Assembly (NCBI GenBank): GCA_012840725.1
Contig: DURQ01000040.1
Location: 1 to 55,378, forward strand
Direction: 5' to 3'
DNA from: Bacillota bacterium
GTDB taxonomy: Bacteria > Bacillota > Limnochordia > Darwinibacteriales > Darwinibacteriaceae
Length of the DNA stretch: 55,378 bases
A program made the position numbers and the translations under genes. Of this stretch, positions 26,404 through 34,309 are shown piece after piece (position 1 is the stretch's first letter; every line of letters starts with the position of its first letter). A model generated the notes under the pieces. The model searched no databases. It was not told the DNA's origin and saw nothing but the letters and a program-made list of their open reading frames with translations.

Positions 26404-27273
26404 TTATCCTTTCGCGCGCTCCTGAAGGCGCTGCTCCAAGATTTCCTCCGTTTTTTCGATTGCCTCCTGGGTTCGGCGGTGATCCTCCAAAGCCACGGCA
26501 AAGAACAGAACATCGATGGTGGCCAGCTGTGTGAGGCGGGAAGCCAGAGCTGCGCTCTTGAAGAGGTTCTTCGGTGTAGAGGCGGTGAGCATCAGAATAT
26601 CTGCTTCCTTCGCAAGGGTGGAGCCACAGAAGCTTGTTAAGGCGATCGTCGTGGCTCCTGCCCGCTTGGCAGTGCGCTGAGCCTCGACGATCTCAAGCGT
26701 CTCTCCGGAAAAGGACACACTCACCGCCACATCACCCTCCCGCAGCTGCATGGCACGGGCGATCTGGATGTGGGTGTCCAGGGATGCATTGGTCCGCAGC
26801 CCTATCCGGGAGAACTTGTGCACTGCATCCAAGGCCACTATCCCCGAAGGGCCAACTCCGAAGAAATGAATGTCCCCTGCTCTGGCCAGGGCCTGAACGG
26901 CGCGCCTTAACGCGTCCTGGTCCAGTGCCTGCGCCGTTTCCTGGAGAGCGCTGATATTTGCTTGAAAGACCTTTTCTTTGATCGTCTCGATGTCGTTGCC
27001 CGGTTCCACTTCGCCGTGGATCAAAACGGGCTTCACTGCCACATCTTGGGCCAGCAGGATCTTAAACTCCTGATAGCCCCTGTATCCCAGCCGTTTGCAG
27101 AACTTAACGACAGTTGCATCGCTCACTTCCGCCCGCTTGGCCAGTTCGGTGATGGAAAAATGCACAGCCGCGCGAGGATTGTCCAGAATCACCTGAGCCA
27201 CACGCTTTTCTGCAGGCCTGAGCGATGGAAAGGTCCCCCGGATATGCAATAGAGTATTGGTCAGCTGACTCAC
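26404..27273 (-). CDS. RpiR/MurR-family transcriptional regulator
   Basis: 289 aa. An N-terminal HTH_6 domain (about 10-80; SITELAKRAEVSDATVVKFCKRLGY) is followed by a SIS sugar-phosphate-binding domain (about 110-250; IHFFGVGPSG, VSFSGETLE). Such regulators sense phosphosugars, so a GlcNAc- or glucosamine-derived ligand is likely given its partner chbP. The GTG at 27273 has GGGGGAGGA seven bases upstream. It is the first gene of a two-gene operon. Palindromes at 27347-27362 and 27443-27458 are candidate operators. Confidence 0.92.
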   Translation of the reverse strand: MSQLTNTLLHIRGTFPSLRPAEKRVAQVILDNPRAAVHFSITELAKRAEVSDATVVKFCKRLGYRGYQEFKILLAQDVAVKPVLIHGEVEPGNDIETIKEKVFQANISALQETAQALDQDALRRAVQALARAGDIHFFGVGPSGIVALDAVHKFSRIGLRTNASLDTHIQIARAMQLREGDVAVSVSFSGETLEIVEAQRTAKRAGATTIALTSFCGSTLAKEADILMLTASTPKNLFKSAALASRLTQLATIDVLFFAVALEDHRRTQEAIEKTEEILEQRLQERAKG

Positions 27274-27346
27274 CGCATTGTCCTCCCCCAAAATGAATTG
27301 GACACCAAGATCCCCGAATCCTGGTCTAGACACTTATTTTCACGCC

Positions 27347-27362
27347 TTCGCGCTGGCGCGAA
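27347..27362. promoter_or_regulatory. Palindrome upstream of the RpiR gene
   Basis: TTCGCGC-TG-GCGCGAA, perfect 7-bp arms with a 2-bp centre, 74 bp before the RpiR start codon. It is a plausible autoregulatory operator; the binding protein is inferred only from location. Confidence 0.45.
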
Positions 27363-27442
27363 AACGTTTGAACAAAGGAAATAAGACAATTCCCCGCTAC
27401 GAGCAGATCACCCTCCAACGGGATCAATATTTTTCTATTCGT

Positions 27443-27478
27443 AATTGTATTGACAATTCCCCATATTCATCCTAAACT
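27443..27478 (+). promoter_or_regulatory. Promoter with overlapping palindrome, C39 peptidase gene
   Basis: TTGACA at 27450-27455, 17-bp spacer, TAAACT at 27473-27478. The -35 box is embedded in the perfect palindrome AATTGT-ATTG-ACAATT (27443-27458), so a bound repressor would block it. The string GACAATTCCCC (27452-27462) recurs at 27385-27395. Confidence 0.65.
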
Positions 27479-27495
27479 AAGGGCAAAAAGGGGTG

Positions 27496-28041
27496 ATGGC
27501 TATCTGGCTTGTGCTTTTCTTTCATCTGGTCAGCTCCCTCCAGCCTTACCAGACCACCAGGTATCACGGCCTTGTGGGCCAGGACACACCATGGGAATGC
27601 GGTCCCACAGCCTGCGCCATCCTCTTTATGCTGGCAGGCGAAAACGTCGAACCCCGCCTGGAGGCAGTGGAAGGCCGGGGAGTGTCTCTTGCCGACATGG
27701 CCCGCTACTTCCAAAACCGAGGTTGGGCGGTGGAGGGTTACAAACTCACCTGGGAGCAGCTCCTGCACTTCCTTCAGCACTACCCTAACCGCCCCCTGCT
27801 GGCCCACCGCAACCTGGAACTGGGACACTACGTCGTTCTTCTGGGCATGGTGCGGGGCTTTCTGGTCGTAGCAGACCCGGCAAACGGCGTTCGGGCGCTG
27901 ACGCCCGAGACCTTCCTCGCGGACTTCAGCGGATACGTCCTCTACTTCCCCGATCTGCCCCCACTGGCCAGCGTGGGAAAAATCCTGGATTCTGTGGAAC
28001 GCCGGCTTCGCCTTTTGAACCAAGCGGTGGCCGAATTCTAG
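27496..28041 (+). CDS. C39-family cysteine peptidase-like protein
   Basis: About 181 aa. The motif WECGPTACAILFML carries the Cys nucleophile of C39 (double-glycine) peptidases, and ELGHYVVLLG supplies the His about 80 residues later, followed by VADPANG with the Asp. The short hydrophobic N-terminus (MAIWLVLFFHLVSSL) may be a signal or anchor segment. C39 domains are usually attached to bacteriocin ABC exporters; this one stands alone, and no double-glycine precursor was seen nearby. ATG at 27496 and GTG at 27493 are both close to the AAAAAGGGG SD. The barrel-like gene follows after 12 bp. Confidence 0.78.
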   Translation: MAIWLVLFFHLVSSLQPYQTTRYHGLVGQDTPWECGPTACAILFMLAGENVEPRLEAVEGRGVSLADMARYFQNRGWAVEGYKLTWEQLLHFLQHYPNRPLLAHRNLELGHYVVLLGMVRGFLVVADPANGVRALTPETFLADFSGYVLYFPDLPPLASVGKILDSVERRLRLLNQAVAEF

Positions 28042-28053
28042 AGGAGGTGCTCT

Positions 28054-28653
28054 ATGCTTCTGCGCAGTGTTCTGATGGCAGTCCTCTTGATGTTCGTTGT
28101 ACTCGGCTGCAGCCAGCTAGCCGATGCAGCCTGGGTCTGGGAGACCCAGGTGGTCACCTCTCCCTTCCATGACCTCAGGCTCCACCTGTCGGAGCTCGGT
28201 TACAGCTGGCAGGTCCAAGAAGAGCTTCAGCTGTCCCTCCACCTGCCCGTGCAGTACGCCGCCCAGCCCGGCGAGGGCCGTCTGGAACTGCTGGCCCCGC
28301 GGGCAAGCGTTACCTGGGCAGGGCCGGCAGACAGGCCTCTTTCGGGCGAACTCGCCCTGGCCTTGAGCCCTCGGAAGGAACTCTGCAGCATGCGAGCGGG
28401 AGTAAAGATGGTGACCGACCCCATGGCTGTCAAGTTCGGGTTGGTCTGCCAGGATGGCTTGTCCCTTCAGGCAGGCGCAGCCTTTGCTGTCAATGAAAGG
28501 TGGGCCTTGGCAGCCCACCTCCGTTACCGAAAGAACTCCCTACTTACCTACGAACTCCACCACAACACCTCGGGGGATGCCCAGCTGGTCTTCAGTTACA
28601 CTCGCGCCTTGGACGGCACCATGCAGAGCCTGGGCGTCAAAATCGCCTTTTAA
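28054..28653 (+). CDS. Exported beta-rich protein, possible outer-membrane barrel or lipoprotein
   Basis: 199 aa, not recognised. A hydrophobic signal peptide (about 1-26) contains VLGC, a near-lipobox, and ends with an ADA-A signal peptidase I-like site. The rest is a series of alternating strands joined by short turns (for example LQLSLHLPVQY, GELALALSP, SLQAGAAFAV, WALAAHLRY, QLVFSYT) and ends in LGVKIAF with a terminal Phe. That is the pattern of small outer-membrane beta-barrels in diderms. It could equally be a beta-rich periplasmic or surface protein. The ATG at 28054 has GAGGAGG eight bases upstream. It probably shares the promoter of the C39 gene. Confidence 0.6.
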   Translation: MLLRSVLMAVLLMFVVLGCSQLADAAWVWETQVVTSPFHDLRLHLSELGYSWQVQEELQLSLHLPVQYAAQPGEGRLELLAPRASVTWAGPADRPLSGELALALSPRKELCSMRAGVKMVTDPMAVKFGLVCQDGLSLQAGAAFAVNERWALAAHLRYRKNSLLTYELHHNTSGDAQLVFSYTRALDGTMQSLGVKIAF

Positions 28654-30452
28654 CCTGAGATCTCCCCGAGCTTTTCCAGCTCATCCAGGAACTTCTCGAA
28701 CATCTCCATGGCCTGGACAATCGGTTCAGGCTTGCTGAGATCGACGCCCGCCCGCCTCAGCAGGTTCAGGGGGTAATCTGAGCCGCCGCTGCTCAAGAAG
28801 CCCAGGTAGCGCTGGCGCGCCGGATCTCCTTCTTCCGTGATCTGCTTGGCCAGGGCAGCAGCTGCCGAGAAGCCGGTAGCGTACTTGTAGACGTAGAACG
28901 GCCGGTAGAAGTGGGGGATGCGGGCCCACTCCATGGCGATCAGCTCATCGACCACTATGTCGCTCCCGAAGTACTGCTTGTTCAGGTCGTAGTAGATCTC
29001 CATGAGCTGCTCGCAGGTGACCGCCTCTCCTCGGCCAACCTCGCCGTGGACGATCATTTCAAACTCCGCGAACATGGTCTGGCGGAACACGGTACCCCGG
29101 AACTCATCCAGGTAGTTGTTGATCAGGTAGGCGCGCCGCTTGGCATCAGAAGTCTTAGCGAGAAGGTCGGCGTTGAGCAGCGCCTCATTCAGAGTGGAAG
29201 CGACCTCGGCCACAAAGATCCGGTAATCCGCGTTGGGATACTCCTGATGCTTGTTGGAGTAGTAAGTGTGCATGGCGTGCCCCAGTTCATGGGCGAGGGT
29301 GAACACATCCTTCAGGTTCCCCTGGTAGTTCATCAACACATAGGGATGAACCCCGTAGGCGCCCCAGGAATAGGCGCCGCTTGTCTTGCCGCGGTTCTCC
29401 AGCCAGTCGATCCATCCTTGGCCGAAGGCCTGCTCGAGATCGCTCAGGTACTGACTGCCCAAGGGCTGAAGCCCTTCCGTTACCATCTCTACAGCGCGCT
29501 CCCGTTCAATGTGTTCTTCCTCCAGCGCCACCATGGGCACATAGAGATCCCACATATGGAGCTCGTCCAGCCCCAGGAGCTGTTTGCGCACCCGCACGTA
29601 GCGGTGCAGCAGGTGCAGATGGTCGTGGACTGTCTTGATCAGGTTGGTGTACACATCGGGGTCCACGTTGTCTTCGAAAAGAGCGGCTTCCAGGGAAGAG
29701 CCGTGCTTCCTGGCACGGGAGAAATAGAGCTCCTTTTTCACGGCTGAGATGTAGGTAGCTCCGAGGGTGTTTTTCCAGGCCGAGTAGGTCTCGTACATGG
29801 CCTTAAAGGCTGCCTCTCGCACGCTGCGATCCTGAGACTCCAGGAACTTGATGTAGCGTCCGTGGGACAGCTCCACCATTTCGCCGGCTTCGTTCTTGAT
29901 CTCAGGGAAGCGAAGGTCGGCGTTGTTGAACATGCGGAAGATGTTCCCCGGCGCATTTGCCATCTCCCCCGCCGCCGCCAGCAGCTCTTCCTGTTCTGCC
30001 GGGAGGATGTGCGGTTTGTTGCGCAGCACGTCTTCCAGGTAATGCCGGTACAGTGCCAAACCGGGAACCTGTTCCAGCCAGCCCCGCACCACATCCGGAT
30101 CGAGGCTGAGGATCTCCGGTTCCAGAAACGCTCCGGCACTGCTCAATTCGACGGTCAGCGCCTCGGCCTGGGCAGCAAAACCCTGGTACTTGGTGTTGGC
30201 GTTATCTTCATCCTTGCGCATGTGGGAATAGGCGATGGCGCGTTCGGCCACGAGCCTGATCTCATCCCGCACCTTGAGAGCAGCCAGAAGCGCCTCGCCG
30301 GAGGTGATCGTGCCGCGCAGTTCGAGGATGCGCTTCTTGCCTTCCTTGAGCTGCTCCAGCGCCTCAAGAAACGCCTCGTCCGTCGGGAAGATGTCTTCCA
30401 GCTTCCATTTAAGTTCTGCCGGTACTTCAGCACGTGTTGGCAGCTTACTCAT
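28650..30452 (-). CDS. pepF: Oligoendopeptidase F
   Basis: M3B zinc peptidase, 600 aa, the normal family length. HELGHAMHTYYS holds the zinc-binding His residues and FVAEVASTLNE the third ligand. The PYVLMNYQGNLKDVFTLAHELGH block and C-terminal YVYKYATGFSAA are typical of PepF. Expected to degrade cytoplasmic oligopeptides of about 7-17 residues. I chose the ATG at 30452 with GGGAG eight bases upstream; a GTG at 30461 in frame is an alternative. It overlaps the end of the barrel-like gene by 4 bp in antisense. Confidence 0.94.
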   Translation of the reverse strand: MSKLPTRAEVPAELKWKLEDIFPTDEAFLEALEQLKEGKKRILELRGTITSGEALLAALKVRDEIRLVAERAIAYSHMRKDEDNANTKYQGFAAQAEALTVELSSAGAFLEPEILSLDPDVVRGWLEQVPGLALYRHYLEDVLRNKPHILPAEQEELLAAAGEMANAPGNIFRMFNNADLRFPEIKNEAGEMVELSHGRYIKFLESQDRSVREAAFKAMYETYSAWKNTLGATYISAVKKELYFSRARKHGSSLEAALFEDNVDPDVYTNLIKTVHDHLHLLHRYVRVRKQLLGLDELHMWDLYVPMVALEEEHIERERAVEMVTEGLQPLGSQYLSDLEQAFGQGWIDWLENRGKTSGAYSWGAYGVHPYVLMNYQGNLKDVFTLAHELGHAMHTYYSNKHQEYPNADYRIFVAEVASTLNEALLNADLLAKTSDAKRRAYLINNYLDEFRGTVFRQTMFAEFEMIVHGEVGRGEAVTCEQLMEIYYDLNKQYFGSDIVVDELIAMEWARIPHFYRPFYVYKYATGFSAAAALAKQITEEGDPARQRYLGFLSSGGSDYPLNLLRRAGVDLSKPEPIVQAMEMFEKFLDELEKLGEISG

Positions 30453-30578
30453 ATCCTTCACTCCCGCTTTTCGTCTTTCTTGCAGAATTCTCCATGCTCT
30501 TTATCTCTCCTTCCCTGGTCGGCCCAAAAACAGGAACAGCTGCGTTTGTGGCGAAATACACCGGGTGAGGTGAGGCGC

Positions 30579-32732
30579 ATGAGTACGGCTGAGGTATTCG
30601 CCCTAGATATCGGTACCCGCAAGATCGCCGGCCTCCTCCTGGCCGCGTCTGAAGGAGGTTTCGAGCTGCAGCATGCCGTTGTGGAGCAGCAGCTTCCCGG
30701 AGCCATGGCTGACGGCCAGATTCACCACATCGAAGCTGTGGCAAAGGTGATCAGGAAGATCAAACAGCAGCTCGAGCAGGCCTGCGGCCGAACTCTGCAG
30801 CGGGCAGCCGTAGCAGCTGCCGGACGTTCACTCCGCACCCAGCTTGGGGTGAGCACCGCCGCCTTCCCAAGGCACCACCGTTTCAGCGCCGACGAAGTGC
30901 GGGCCCTGGAACTCGATGCGGTGCGCGATGCTGTGGAACAGCTGAACCCGGACAGCGGCGGAGGGGTGATGCACAGCTATCTCTGCGTCGGCTACAGCGT
31001 GACCCAGTACTATCTCGATGGCGAACGTATCGGCTCCTTGGTCGATCATCAGGGTACTTCGGCCAAAGCGGAGGTGATCGCCACCTTCCTCCCAAGGGTG
31101 GTGATCGATTCCTTGGATACGGCCCTGGAACGTGCCGACCTGGAGATGCTCTCCCTGACCCTGGAACCGATCGCGGCCATGCATGTTGTAGTCCCGCCCA
31201 CCATGCGCATGCTGAACATTGCGCTGGTCGATGTTGGGGCGGGAACCTCGGACTTGGCCATCTCCGCGGGCGGAACAGTCAAGGCCTACGGGATGATCTC
31301 CTATGCCGGCGATGCCATGACCACCGGACTGGCGGAACACTTCCTGCTGGATTTCACCGTTGCTGAGCAGGTTAAGTTGTCACTCCAGCCCAACCAGGCT
31401 GTTAAATGCCTCGATGTGTTCGGTAACGAGCTCAACCTCGCATATGAGGATGTGGTGGCAGTCCTCAAACCCCGTGTGGAAGCGCTTTCCGACAAGATCG
31501 CGCAGGAGATCATTGCCCTCAACGGCTGTGCTCCCCGAGGCGTGATCATGGTGGGCGGAGGCAGCAGGGTGCCGGGCTTGGCAGAACTAGTCGCTCAGAA
31601 ACTGGGACTGCCAGAGAACCTCGTGCGCATCCGCGATAGAGCCAGCCTCAACCTAGTCCAGGGCAGCCCGCATTTTGGCGGTCCCGAAGCGATCACACCC
31701 ATCGGAATAGGCTGCACGCACTTAGACGGCAAGGCTATGGAGCTGATCCATGTCACCGTCAACGACCGCCGCCTGCAGCTTCTGCGTATGCCCACAACAA
31801 CTGTGGCGGAGGCCCTGCTCCACGCCGGGCTGGCCTTATCTGAGCTCATGGGCCGCCCAGGAAATGCCTACACCGTGGAGCTGAACGGACGCTGCCTTAC
31901 CCTGCCCGGCTCCAGGGGCAAACCGGCGGTGCTGACCAAGAACGGAGAGCCCTGCGACCTCAGCACACCCCTGGCAGATGGCGACCGGGTGATCGCCGAA
32001 CCGGGTGAGCCCGGCGGCCCTCCCGAGGTAACCCTGGGAGAGCTGATCGATGCCCAGGCCATGACCTTCACGCTGATCTGCAATGGTTCTCCCCTGCAGG
32101 TTATACCCTTGGTCTCTGTGAACGGGCAGGAGCAGCCCTTCGGTTATCTCCTCAAGGATCGCGACAAAATCACTCTCAAGCCCATATCCACATTTCGGGA
32201 GCTCTTTTCTGCCTTGAATGTGCCTGTGGAGCGGGAGATCGCCTTTGTCCTCAATGGGGAGCCCAAGACAGTGCGGGAGGGGCTGGAACTACTCGTCGAC
32301 GGCGTAACAAGCCCACTGGATGCCCCGCTCAAACCAGGCCAAGAGGTGCAGTATCGGCACAAGCCCTGTACGATCAAGGACCTTTTCCCCGCCACTCCTC
32401 AGCAGCCGGTGCCGGGAATCATCGTGCGGGTGAACGGGCAGGAAGTGGAACTCTGCCACAAGGAACCGGCACCGCGGGTCAACGGGCAGGAAGCAGCGCT
32501 GGATTACGCAATAAAGCCCCAGGACCGGGTGGAATACACACCCAGTCTTACTGGGGCCCTCGGCGCTTATATTGTGACCGACATTTTCCGGGGTTATGAG
32601 CCAGATGAGGCTTTCACCGCAAGAGGGGGGTACATCCTGGTCAACGGAGTGCGATCAGGCTTCACCACCCCCATAAAACACGGCGATGTGGTGGAACTGG
32701 TTCCTTACGGCGCTGAGACAGCGAACTCCTGA
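30579..32732 (+). CDS. FtsA-like actin-fold protein with C-terminal beta-grasp-like repeats
   Basis: 717 aa, against about 410-440 for FtsA. Residues 1-385 are an FtsA/PilM-type ASKHA domain: phosphate loop DIGTRK at 10-15, a 1C/SHS2-like region at about 90-170, DVGAGTSD at 218-225 and GGGSRVPGL at 326-334. Residues 400-717 contain five related segments with a NG ... GD.V pattern, reminiscent of ThiS/TGS beta-grasp domains. There is no FtsA-type C-terminal amphipathic helix and no ftsZ nearby, so a division role is not established; it may instead be an envelope or sporulation scaffold. ATG at 30579 with GGTGAGG upstream. Its 3' end overlaps the convergent DUF3298 gene by 28 bp. Confidence 0.8.
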   Translation: MSTAEVFALDIGTRKIAGLLLAASEGGFELQHAVVEQQLPGAMADGQIHHIEAVAKVIRKIKQQLEQACGRTLQRAAVAAAGRSLRTQLGVSTAAFPRHHRFSADEVRALELDAVRDAVEQLNPDSGGGVMHSYLCVGYSVTQYYLDGERIGSLVDHQGTSAKAEVIATFLPRVVIDSLDTALERADLEMLSLTLEPIAAMHVVVPPTMRMLNIALVDVGAGTSDLAISAGGTVKAYGMISYAGDAMTTGLAEHFLLDFTVAEQVKLSLQPNQAVKCLDVFGNELNLAYEDVVAVLKPRVEALSDKIAQEIIALNGCAPRGVIMVGGGSRVPGLAELVAQKLGLPENLVRIRDRASLNLVQGSPHFGGPEAITPIGIGCTHLDGKAMELIHVTVNDRRLQLLRMPTTTVAEALLHAGLALSELMGRPGNAYTVELNGRCLTLPGSRGKPAVLTKNGEPCDLSTPLADGDRVIAEPGEPGGPPEVTLGELIDAQAMTFTLICNGSPLQVIPLVSVNGQEQPFGYLLKDRDKITLKPISTFRELFSALNVPVEREIAFVLNGEPKTVREGLELLVDGVTSPLDAPLKPGQEVQYRHKPCTIKDLFPATPQQPVPGIIVRVNGQEVELCHKEPAPRVNGQEAALDYAIKPQDRVEYTPSLTGALGAYIVTDIFRGYEPDEAFTARGGYILVNGVRSGFTTPIKHGDVVELVPYGAETANS

Positions 32733-33406
32733 ATGCCCGCGGCATAGGGAGCGATTTCATACAGCGGGAAGCAGATCGCCACAGCGTCCTCCGTGAGGTA
32801 AAAACCCTGCTCAGCTTCGAACAGCCCCGGTGTGAACTGTTCGATGAAGTACCACTCGGGCTGCTCAGCTATTTTGGCGTTGATCACCCCAGCGGCCCGG
32901 GCAAGCTCTTCGTCGGTATCGAAGAGATCGGCGAAGGACAGCTGGCGGCCGGTAGTCAGGTCGACGTTGATGTAGTCGCAGACGGTCATCCCATGGGCTC
33001 CGCCGGTAAAGGTGTAGGTGACGACCTCGATGCTCAGAAGGCCGCCCTGGTTGAGCTTCAGGTCATATTCGATAACGCCTGCGTAGGGGAAGGCATGGAA
33101 GATTTCCTCCAGCTCTTTGGCTTCCTCAGCAGCTCCCTTAACCAGGTCTGCGAGGTCCTGCACGGCCTGGCGCATCTTCTGATTTAACTCTTCCTGCCAT
33201 TTCACATCCGGAAAGCCGTACAGCTGCGGTACTTTGGCGTTAATCACCGCTTCGGGCGAACTGTACTCGTAGATGTAATCGTACACCACCAGCTGATTTG
33301 GATAACCGGCAGCCATACGCTGCCAGTAACTGCTGGCAGCTTGGGCGGCACCCAAAGAGGAAAAGACCATCACCAATACCAGCACAGCCCTGCTCAGCTT
33401 TCTCAT
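32705..33406 (-). CDS. Exported DUF3298 / PdaC-RsiV-like domain protein
   Basis: 233 aa. A signal peptide (1-24; LSRAVLVLVMVFSSLGAAQA) is followed by a DUF4163-like part and a C-terminal DUF3298 domain: TFTGGAHGMTVCDYINVDLTTG, LSFADLFD and ICFPLYEIAPYAAGIQEF. This domain is found in the extracytoplasmic parts of RsiV and PdaC; it binds lysozyme or helps in peptidoglycan-related sensing in those proteins. No deacetylase domain or sigma factor is attached, so the role here is unknown. The ATG at 33406 has AGGGAG eight bases upstream. It lies downstream of the lipoprotein gene, separated by a hairpin. Confidence 0.83.
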   Translation of the reverse strand: MRKLSRAVLVLVMVFSSLGAAQAASSYWQRMAAGYPNQLVVYDYIYEYSSPEAVINAKVPQLYGFPDVKWQEELNQKMRQAVQDLADLVKGAAEEAKELEEIFHAFPYAGVIEYDLKLNQGGLLSIEVVTYTFTGGAHGMTVCDYINVDLTTGRQLSFADLFDTDEELARAAGVINAKIAEQPEWYFIEQFTPGLFEAEQGFYLTEDAVAICFPLYEIAPYAAGIQEFAVSAP

Positions 33407-33440
33407 GTTCCACACTCCCTTTGTTGGACTACCCAGTTAA

Positions 33441-33483
33441 TTCCACTTCAACCGGCAATCCCCTGCGCCGGTTCTGAATGGAA
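33441..33483. other. Long imperfect hairpin between lipoprotein and DUF3298 genes
   Basis: TTCCA ... AACCGGC (33441-33456) pairs with GCCGGTT ... TGGAA (33467-33483) around a 10-base loop. There is no T-run on either strand, so it looks like an mRNA stability or processing element more than a terminator. Confidence 0.5.
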
Positions 33484-33486
33484 CTC

Positions 33487-33939
33487 TTACTCAAATTTCA
33501 GCTCGGCCGTGTCTGAAGTGGGGTTCTTGCCGGTTAGGGTGATCTTCAGCTGGAACGTTTTGCCTTTCAGTTCGCTGTTGTAAGCCGTCTCAGACAGTTC
33601 GATTCCCATCTCGTCGCAGAGGTCGCTCAGGTCTACTGTGGGCAGATCAACGGAGTCGCTCACACCAGGGACGACAAAAATGGTCTCGTTCATATCTTCT
33701 TGGTGGGAGAAGACCAGTTCGCCTTGATCATCCATGCCCTCAACTAGGACGCTCTTCAGAGTGTAGCTGCCGATCCCGGACAACCTGAAATGAAGCGTGA
33801 CGTTCCTCAAAGCGAAGTCATCGAAGGTGACGACTATGGGATTGGGCTCGATCCTGAAGTTGATCTTTGGGGAAAGACAGCCTGTGAGAAGCAGCGCAGC
33901 AGCGATCACGGTGAAAAGGACAAGGCTTTTCTTCATCAT
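33487..33939 (-). CDS. Putative lipoprotein, LEA14/WHy-like
   Basis: About 150 aa. A lipobox LLTGC places the lipidated Cys at residue 21. The mature part is a single beta-rich domain with NPIVVTFDDFALRNVTLHFRLSG near its start and a hydrophilic end; this resembles small LEA14/WHy-type or immunoglobulin-like domains, but the match is weak. ATG at 33939 or 33936, with GGGAGG six to nine bases upstream. It is divergent from lysO and transcribed toward the DUF3298 gene. Confidence 0.7.
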   Translation of the reverse strand: MMKKSLVLFTVIAAALLLTGCLSPKINFRIEPNPIVVTFDDFALRNVTLHFRLSGIGSYTLKSVLVEGMDDQGELVFSHQEDMNETIFVVPGVSDSVDLPTVDLSDLCDEMGIELSETAYNSELKGKTFQLKITLTGKNPTSDTAELKFE

Positions 33940-34036
33940 CCAACGCCTCCCATTTCGTTGTTGGTTAGGGTTTCTTTATCGGAGGCCGTTTCCCTGTTCT
34001 CCCAAGGCAAGTTTGAGTCAGGAAGGAAGATGTATT

Positions 34037-34309
34037 GTGGCGCTTATGATCGGCGCTTTAATTTTGGGTTTTGCCGCCGGCCGCTGCCGCCTGCTGCCGG
34101 ACTTCTTGCGCAGTAAGGTCTCTGCCATGGGCAGCCTGGCCCTTATTGTCCTCCTTTTCACGCTGGGTCTGTCAATGGGCAGCGATGAGCAGATTATCGC
34201 CGCTCTGCCCGTTTTGGGGCTGAAGGCTGTCCTGCTGGCAGTCGGCACGGTGATGGGAAGCGTCCTGCTGGTGTGGGGCGCGACCCGCTTGGGAGGAAGG
34301 CGCAGATGA
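34037..34309 (+). CDS. lysO: Lysine exporter LysO, N-terminal half (split gene)
   Basis: 90 aa with about three membrane segments. It matches the N-terminal DUF340 half of LysO (YbjE), the L-lysine exporter: the pattern ALILGFAAGRC and then VLLFTLGLSMGSDEQII is characteristic. In E. coli LysO is a single protein of about 300 aa; here the second half is a separate frame starting at 34306 in an ATGA overlap. The GTG at 34037 has GGAAGGAAG seven bases upstream. No lysine riboswitch was recognised in the short leader. Confidence 0.82.
   Translation: MALMIGALILGFAAGRCRLLPDFLRSKVSAMGSLALIVLLFTLGLSMGSDEQIIAALPVLGLKAVLLAVGTVMGSVLLVWGATRLGGRRR

Noticed and set aside
30445-30495. 16-aa leader ORF (MENSARKTKSGSEGYE) overlapping the start of pepF
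   Set aside because: It has an AAGGAG at about eleven bases and its stop overlaps the pepF start, but it is too short and its SD spacing too long to support without conservation data.
33940-34036. Possible lysine riboswitch before lysO
   Set aside because: Fewer than 100 bases separate the divergent genes, too little for the five-helix lysine riboswitch, and none of its conserved junction sequence is seen.
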